Below, piece after piece: positions 40,801 through 49,800 of a DNA stretch of 60,000 nucleotides. Within the stretch, counting starts at the first letter, position 1; every line of letters begins with the position of its first letter. Location of the stretch: positions 3,722,001-3,782,000 of the forward strand of contig NC_088323.1 in NCBI RefSeq assembly GCF_910592395.1. The letters run 5' to 3'. This DNA is from Lineus longissimus (Eukaryota > Nemertea > Pilidiophora > Heteronemertea > Lineidae). The notes under the pieces are model-generated. The model saw only the letters and a program-made list of their open reading frames with translations, was not told where the DNA came from and searched no databases. The translations under genes were made by a program, and so were the position numbers.

Positions 40801-43800
40801 AAAGTGCTAATGGACCACACACTGCCTAGACGAAATCAGGAACCATAATTAGCCGTAAACAAACGGATTCTTGCCAATAGCCTTGGGCGGATATTTTCGT
40901 ACAAAATCAATCAGTAATTTCATCCGGTTTTGGCGCAAAACAACCTGATGAAAAAGCTACATGATTAGCGCGAGACGCTGAGAAAAAGGTAGCTGGTGCT
41001 TTTAATGATTTTTTCAATTGCTCATGTTTTTCTAGACCTTCGCCCATTCTCGAGTCTGCTGTCATTTAGACTATGTATGGCCTCAAAAACAATTGAAAAA
41101 CCGTATGACAACGGTATGACAATTTAGCCTGCTGGGCAGACGGAAGCTCCTGCTCTGTAATGTATTTTGCTATGTGATGGCGAGACTGTGTGTGGAACAG
41201 TTTTTAGGATAGCTGTTCTGTTGGTTTGGTCGACGATGCCAGTGCTATTTTTAGCAATGACATAGCAAGGTTCATTCGAATTGTTAGCCCCCCCCCCCCG
41301 AAGAGTCTGGAATGACAAAGCGTTTTGAGCATAGAATCAAACTTACTGAGAAATTGACCACATGAATGCTGAACCACTCCAATATCGAATGTAGCGAAAC
41401 AAGGTCATACTTCACCACTTAGTCCCGTGGGCACAATCTGTCTTCCGTCAAAGCAAAATCATTTCCAACATTGATCTCCTTTTCAAAGATTAAAGCGGTT
41501 CTGTCCCCATTTTCATGGATTATCATCTCCGAACATGAAGAAAATCTATATATTAACCCTCGGAGGGGCATCGGCTTGATAAATAACTTGGATTTTTAGT
41601 CCCAGCCTCATCCGAATTCATAAAAAGTTGTCATGAAGCCACATCCTTTTGCAATTTATGAGTGATTGTACTTTATTCACGTACTTTGTCACAATCACGT
41701 TTGAAAAAGTTATTGGGTCAATTGGTCTCAAAACCTTGAACTCCTCATTTCGTAATCCCTCCGCCAGACCTCGTCCGTCTTCATCCATCATGTTCGTAGA
41801 CCCTTGAAGATCAACTCAACGATGTTAAAGCGGAGTCGATTCCCTAGAAGTCAGATTAGAGATTTCCAACGGAGATTGATATGACTAGTAATGAGTGTAC
41901 TGCATGATGTCTGACATATTGGACGATTTTAAGGGCTCAATTGAAGATTGGTTGGGCCCAGGTCGTATTTGAGTTGCGTGTACCCCTTAACTTTAAATCT
42001 GAGCAGAGTGGCTTTCCACGTCCTGTTGATGTTTTGTTGGAGTTGTGAGTACATGTAGTATCAGGAATAAAAAGACTGAGAATTAAACTTAGTGGTCTTC
42101 CACCTTCTTCGACCTATATTCCCATTGCTTTACTGTCTGGTCAAGAGATTATCACAGCAAATCTTGACAACATCGACCCCCATGGAACAGCTTACAAGGG
42201 GATCGATAGCTCTAACCAGCAAGGGGAAATATGCGAAATGTCAATGGAAAATGACTTTCTGTTTTCAATTTCAGGTTTAGAAATCCAGGCTTCGCTTTAT
42301 TGCAACATAGCAATGCTTAAATAAATTCTTAATCCGTTTCCGATCATTGTATTTTGCAGGACAAGTTATTAGCCCGGTTAGAGGAACACGAGGGTGACCC
42401 AACCCACCACCATCACCATCACCACCATGTGGATACTACAGAAGAAGATGTGAGTAACTTTACACTCAGGAGTATAAAATCGAGGTTTCTGTGTTTGTAG
42501 TCAAGGCAGTGGGTTACATTGGGGAAAGGTTCGGATTGGCAAAGGCATGGTTAGAGCTTATAGCGTAATCAGCTTATGACAAGTTATTCGAAGGTTAGAG
42601 TAATGCTGGATGAGATACAACGCTTAAGAACTGTTTTCCGAAAATGCGTTTCTTTTACAACCAGAGATGAAAAGACCTCTTGGAACAAAACCGACCAAAA
42701 TAAGCATTTTAGCATATCTTGTAAGAAAAGATAGTTTTGAGGACAGCATTTTCACAAGGACAATTATCCGTCGCTTCCCATCCCTCTCTAAGCACCTACT
42801 CGCATCCTGTTTATTTATCAGTTTTATTTAGTGATGTTGGGCGTTAAGTGCAGCACCAATATGACATTTATCTAAGACTTTATCGGTTTTCACTTATTTG
42901 ACAAATCCATTTACATGTTTTCGCTGACTTTGCCTCTTGAATTACTTTCCGCATTCGGGCACAGGATAGCGGTAAAGGTTTAGCCATATTCATCTTGAGA
43001 TAAGCGAGTTTATGATTGATAAATCTATTGAACATCCGGGTGTAAGCATCTCATGGAGTCTCTAAAGATAATGCCTGGTCGGCACTGGTGAGTTTTACAG
43101 AGTTCTGTCGATTGGGTGTTCCTGGGATGTATCAGATATTGGTTTAAATAAGGTGTCTACTAACAACTGATTGTGGCAATTTTCGGATGTATATTGGTAG
43201 TGCCCTCCGCATCATAAGTTGGTTATTATCATGAATTGTGCTTGCCCAGCATCGGTGATGCTCCTCCTTAAAGACATTATGCAAGAAATTTGCAGCATTT
43301 TGCTGAAGTGATGCATAAGAATTAGAAGTATAGGGGTCATCCCAGTTGTTTTTGCACTGAGTGACCCCCTGATGACTAAATCGTCCTAAAGTGCACATGG
43401 GTCACTCAGTGCAAAAAACCGTAAGAAGGCACTTTATGCAACTCAGTTATGCTCCCTTTTATCAAAGTGAGATTATAGGCAGGCGATATAGGTCAGATAA
43501 AGTTACACAGAGTTTATAGAAGTCTCTCTTATCAAACAGTACATCTCGAAACTATTCACGATAATATGAGGAATGCATATCGCTAAATCAAACGCCTCTC
43601 AACATAAAAGGCAAAAAGAACCATCCCCATATCCAAATGGGCTCTCAAATGAGAAATGTAATCACCACTAACACCATTAAGTTACCATATCGACCTTAGA
43701 ATTACGCATCTTCTGAACATGCACTCAATACATGCTTCTATTGGTTTTAGAAAATATACTCTCATCCGAAATGTAAAGTTCATTTGCCGATAATGACATT

Positions 43801-46800
43801 GCGCTAGTTTGTCAATTACGTTTTCTTGTCAAGAGTTCGTTGTCAATTTGAGAAATGCGCAGAATTTTGTAGAGTGTTCATTGTCATCTTAACTTTACAA
43901 GAACAAACCTGTCTGAAATACACTCTAGAAAACCTGTATTACTATAGAGAGTTCTTCCGCTGAACCAACCTATTCCTAACCAGACACTGCCCTAACCCAA
44001 TCCAGTCTCCGGCTAAATTCGATCACCCTAACTCAACTGACCAGTTCTTTGATGAATTGTAAACTCTTCCTAAATGAGTCGATTGGCCAATCAAAAGAGA
44101 GATTGTGTCTACCCAAGCGGAAAACACGTCAGTGCAGCCAACTGACACACGCGATGCCAATTTGATGGCTGTGTCTCGGATGGAGAGATTGACAATATAC
44201 ATATCCTCCGCTCAAGAAAACCCACAAAACATATTCCCTGCATGCGCTAATCATGCCGCATTGCCCCAGGCTCTTCCCGTTTTCGGAAGCAGGAATGAAA
44301 ATGTCAGCTTTTTATTCTATAATTTAATCAATTGGTATAATCACATTAGTGCTGCTTGCCAAAAATAATAGCAGAAGGAAAGAATAAATGATGACGTACA
44401 TTATTTAATTGCTAGCAGCAGTTGTTGATTTTTCCTTCATGTAAGCACGTTTCAAATGATTGGATTTCACTGAGATGCGCTGATGTTTGACAGTTGGGTG
44501 TCTGACCTTTAGTTAAAGGGGAACTATAGGCTGGAAGGTGATGTCCAGTGACTGGTAGTGCTGTTTTATTGAAAGATAGTAGACACGCCAATCAATTCTG
44601 TCCAATTTTCTAATTTTTGAAGGAACGGAGAACATATTTGAAAGCTTCATGGATCAGATTGACAACAGCTGTTGTCATGTTTGACGTAATCGCCGAGCCA
44701 TCAAGAGATTATTTTATGCAGCAGAACTAATCGAATCAGAAAGTTATCATCACGCAAAGAACATCGCCTAGCAATGGCTGGTTTTTAGCGATCTATATCA
44801 CCAGTAAACATGTTTTTTGATGATGGATACGGAGACTGGAAATTTTTGTTGATGTAATTTTGGGAATCATAACTGATTGGAAGAAGTCATTGCTCACATT
44901 GCAGATAGAATAAGGATTAAATAAAACTACACTCAGGGGGGGGGGGGTAGATTAGGTTTTGAAAATATTTTGCGCCTTAATGGTCTCTCTAGCGACATAC
45001 AATCTTCAAACTGTAGATAAGATGTTTCCAAAGTAATGTCTGGTTACTTTGAGCTGCGGGCATTTTCCACTTTGTGGATGACCTTTAGTGTTTCTTTGCG
45101 CAGTTTTCACCCAAACAATTTTCTAAATCAAAGTGGCAGCAACCTCTTTAGATGACACTAAAAAGAGGGATAACAAAAAATTCTCACCTTTGACATTTCG
45201 TTCACATTCTTAATGGGCACAAGAAAGACGTGACACTTTTGCTTCACTTTTTGTCCCAATAAAAAAAACATTTGAGTTTTTGATAACCATGTACATGAAC
45301 ATCATTTTGGGTTCTTGGACCCAACTTCGATAAAAACCAGGGATTTATGTTCCAGAAAATGTTTCCAGGTTGATTGTGATTAACGTTTTGCTTGGCTTTT
45401 TCGTCAACTAATCCCTGTTGATTGATGTAAAAAACAAAGGACCTTTTGACGTCTGGTCATATTTTGTCATCTAATCAAGCAATTGAGTCTTGCTGGACAT
45501 TGATATACTGCTCTGCAGAAGATAAAGAGTCATGGAATACGAAATTTATTGCCGTGATAAATGTGTTGGATCCAAGGGTCTATCCAGATAGAGTTGAATA
45601 TTGTCTAAAATTGTTTAACAACATCCAACTTGGCGACAAAATTACAGCTGATTCTTGAAAAATGTCATGGGTACATTCACAGTGAAATGCATCACGATGC
45701 AACAAATTGCCACGCATCGCCATAAAAATTACATTTGGTTCTCTGAACCGAATCATCTTCGGAGCCAATCAGGACCGATTCGTGACTGACACTCCGGGGC
45801 GAGTCATCAGTAATGGCAATCAAGGAACAAGCCCGATTTCCCCAACGGCATCGTATACAAAACTGATAATCAAGCATGCGGGGGCATTTTGCGAAAATAT
45901 ATCAGACTTTCATATCTTGTGTAGTAGCTATTTATCGACGGCTTCAGGTATCCGGTTCAAATAAACTAGCTTTGCTCTAGAGCTCTTACAAACGTCTGCC
46001 TTTCATCCCATTTCCCCAGTCGCATCAAGTATAAAAACGAGAATCGTTTAGCGCTAACTATCTGACTTGCATTGCTTGTGTAGCGGCTACACTTTATCGC
46101 TGGGTTCAGATATCGGTTCCGGAAAAGATCTTTGTTATTTGTATTTGTCAACAGTGATGAACAGCCTTGCAACAAACAGACCAAAGAGTGCCAAATATCG
46201 GTTTCTCATTGCTTTGTCTTCATAAACTGTTGCTTTGTGTCATGGAACGATGGGTCCAGTTCTGGAGAAAGTAGCTTAGTTTGTTGCTAATGTCAACAGA
46301 TGATGCCCTTTCAACTCTCAGTGTTCAAATCTATGGAGTGCCACGACTTGGTTTATTGGAAACAAGCGAGTGGAACTTTCAAGTGATTAACTGTTGACCT
46401 TTGTTTCAGCGAAGTTTCCTCTAAAGTTAACCTTTGACCTTTGTTTAAGCGAAATTTCCTCCGAGGGATGTTATTGTTATTAGCTATATTATTGAACCGC
46501 AGTCCATAATTGTGTTGTTAGCGTTGAACATGATCGCCTGCAGGTCTGCTCGAAAAGATCACGTCATTGTCTACTGTCTAAGATTCCAAGTCATGTTGGA
46601 AAGTTATGTATAGATAAAAGGTCCTTATATCCCAACAGCCCATTCTAAAAGTGCCCGTCCCGATTTCGAATTTTGGGTGACTCCTTGTCCCAAATCATAT
46701 CTGGATGATAAAATTTGCATACTAAAGAAAGAAAAGCTATTTGCTTCGCGAAAAAACAACTCTGCTTTTGAAATATTCCCTCAATCGACTTACCCATGAG

Positions 46801-49800
46801 AAATAATCGATCTTGAAAACAGAAAATCAGATATTGTTCTGAACAAATTAACAGGTCCAAAAATAGCATATTTTCCGGCGTAAACCTTTCAGAGAAATTG
46901 ACGTAAAAATGCCTCAGCTGTGAGCACGCCAGACCAATTATTGTCTGGCAGATAAAAACACTGCTCCGTTATTGCATTCTTAAGATTGTGACCGCTTGCT
47001 GCGGAGAGATGGCCATGTGATCGCCTGACAAGACGGGATGAACAGATGGTTCCGTCATTGTTGTGCATTAATGTTCATAATCAGTAAAAAAAACCTTGCT
47101 TCGCGATCATAATTATTTGAATAAGTATCATTTTGTGATAATATCCATTTTTTATTCAATGGAGATGAACCTATGCTATTAATTGTTTGATTTAGATTGT
47201 TTAAACTTCTTAATATAACGATAAATGGTGATGATTAAGAACAAAGTTTAGTGCTGTGCCATTATTTGGTGTCCATGAAGCTTAGATTTATGAATGATAT
47301 CATGTCCCCCTAGTTTTTTTCCGGGCCTGTTTCTCCCCAACAGGTTTCCTTTAACTTATCTATTCTGTTCGGTCAGAGAAGACTTCAGAAGTGGTAAATC
47401 GAAAAAGAGGGCTCTTTGGGATATTTCGGGATCTTCCGGGGAGGTCTCCTTTAATTGACTTATCTATTCTCTTGCAGTGTCAATATATCTCAGAAAGAGT
47501 GAGTAATTTTATTCTATGAATTTATTTATTTTCATCTTCTTTTCTTTTTCGCTTTCTTTTCCTCTATCCCAGGATTTGGTATGTATGCCTTCTTTTTGCT
47601 GTTGACCCAAAAAGGACTGAGTCTCATCTTCGCCCAACTTAAACTCTGATTCATAATCATTCTGATATAAAGTATAATCAGTCCTATTTGGTTGAAACAG
47701 ATACGAATACCTTTCTTTAGATTTAGTTGGTACCGGTATTTTAATATTTTCTATCTTGCAAGAGAATTCAAATCTATTCTTCTGGCTGTTTTTTGCAAAT
47801 CGTTAGATGTATATTTTCAGCACCCCCCTCACCAAACTCTGTTATTATTAATATATCATCAATCATAAATGTCGGCCTGGGAAACTCCTCCTTAAACAAA
47901 TGTAGATAACCTGCACCCGAGCATTTCTCAACTTCCTACATATATCGTATGGACGATGCGCTCGATGGCATATGAAGGTCATACTTCATCTTTTATACTT
48001 CCCCACTATGCAGTCTTTTATATTCACTAGCTATTCACATTGAAAACATTCAAAAACATCTGAAAAATCAATCTGACTTTCTATAGTGCTTTAGAAAGAG
48101 GCAAATCACATTTACATATTTTGAAAGACGGCCATTAATTTTTCTTGGTAAACAAATCGCACTGACGCGCAGCATCCGTTAGCGCTGGCGAGGACTGTTC
48201 TGGTGTATTTCTCTTTCTGAGTGACGGCCATTGATACGAGACATAGCGCTTAGTTCTTGTCGCATGGCATGTCACTGGTTCAGTTCGGTGATGTTCAAGA
48301 AAAATGACGGTGTAGCACGGGATATTGCATTGATCAAGAGATCGAGTACCGGTACCGAATTCCGCAGAAAGCATTTTGGTCACGTCATTAAAACTGAGAT
48401 TTTTAATTTGTTACATTATTTCTTGATGCAGTGAGGAACTTTACTACAAGTAGGCAGCAGTTTTACAGCAAAATGAAAAACCATAAGAGGTTTTTCGAAT
48501 CTCAAAAACCTATACCAAAAAAGCCTCTGTAGGGTGCATATTTGTGTTGGCTAAAGCACCTTTAAACAGTTAAAGGTTTTCCAAAACCCCAAAATCTTAA
48601 TTTTTAAAAGAGTTTTTTACTACTTTATCAGTGCAAATGAGATTTCCCCACTTCAAAAGACTGCACAAGTTTAGGAAGCTAAACTCTGGCACAGAAACAT
48701 CTTTTGTGTGTCTCACAACCCTTGACTTTTGATGGCAAGTTCTGCCCTTCAAAGAGGTTGATGCCGAGGCTAATACCAGAGTTGACACAACTCCCAAAGT
48801 GAGCAAACCTTCACTAATCCTTGTATTATCTTGTCTTTGGTGATAACACATCTTCACAATCTTTGATCCTCTTCCTTGCCATCTTAGCGACAGGTTAATC
48901 CCTGCATTGACAACATTGCCAGACGACCTGTTTATCAATAGTAGAGACCGTAGTCTGAGGAAGAGGAAGTAACATTGTAGACGTTTGCATACCTGTGGCG
49001 GGTTATAAGGCAAAAGGTGTCACTTTGAATGAAGGGTCTAACAGTCTCAAATGTTTTTGATGACCTAGTCTTGTTACCTTGTTGGGCAACCAAGGTGTTT
49101 CTAATCAGACATTTTCCCCCTCCTCCATGATGAAATAGCTAATGCCATAATCTCCACAAACATTATTAAGACATTGCCTGTGTCAATTTCAACTTGACCA
49201 TTTTCCTGAGAATTTCATCTTAGTGTTAATTTTCCTAAAGCATGCAATCTTAGTCATTTTCGTCAAGTACAAGAATAAGATATAGTGCTCATTAAACATT
49301 GCCGCCCTTAAGTCCACAAAACCATAATTGGCTCACGGCATGAAATGTTTACAGTTGTAGCTCGATAAATAATGTCCTGGTGTATAACACTTTCTGATGT
49401 TTGGACAACGTGATCGTGCTAATTTCGCGCGATGGTGAAGGGTTTGGCCATTTCTGAAGGTGGCAATTATGCGGAGAAGAGTGAGGGTTCGTGCTAAGGT
49501 TCAGCGAGATCCAGGGGGCATTCGCAAGCTAAATAAACATGAACTTTCTCAGATAGCGTTGTTGATAGCACTGACATAAGAGGATTATGAGTGGCAAGTC
49601 TGTGTCTGGTACGATATTGGCCACTTAAGAGCTGAGAAGGGGAAAAGAAAGTTCCGTTTATGAGCTTTTCTTGTTCACTAATTCCTTTTCGTGTCTTTTC
49701 TATCTTGGTACTAAGGCAACAATACAGATGTGAGCCCTATTTAAGGGGCAAGTTGGCCGTTGCGATATGTTGGCTTTTCATACGTAAAGTGGCTTCCAGC

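Larger units (their letters stand above)
35207..42359. other. Proposed long intron of the RING gene, last part
   Basis: Holds the degenerate SINE, the 39.9-kb inverted repeat and a poly-C run at about 41288-41299. Frames of 127-133 codons at 35180 and 35895 have biased composition, no domain and partly derive from repeat sequence; I see no nested gene. Confidence 0.5.
42450..47477. other. RING gene intron between the His-run exon and the microexon region
   Basis: Contains the perfect 19-bp hairpin, a G run at about 44937-44947 and the 45.8- and 46.4-kb duplications. No coding segment supported. Confidence 0.55.

Noticed and set aside
48597-49013. Longest uninterrupted minus-strand frame (138 codons)
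   Set aside because: No recognisable domain, and it lies inside an intron of the RING gene. At this AT content frames of this size occur by chance in 60 kb.
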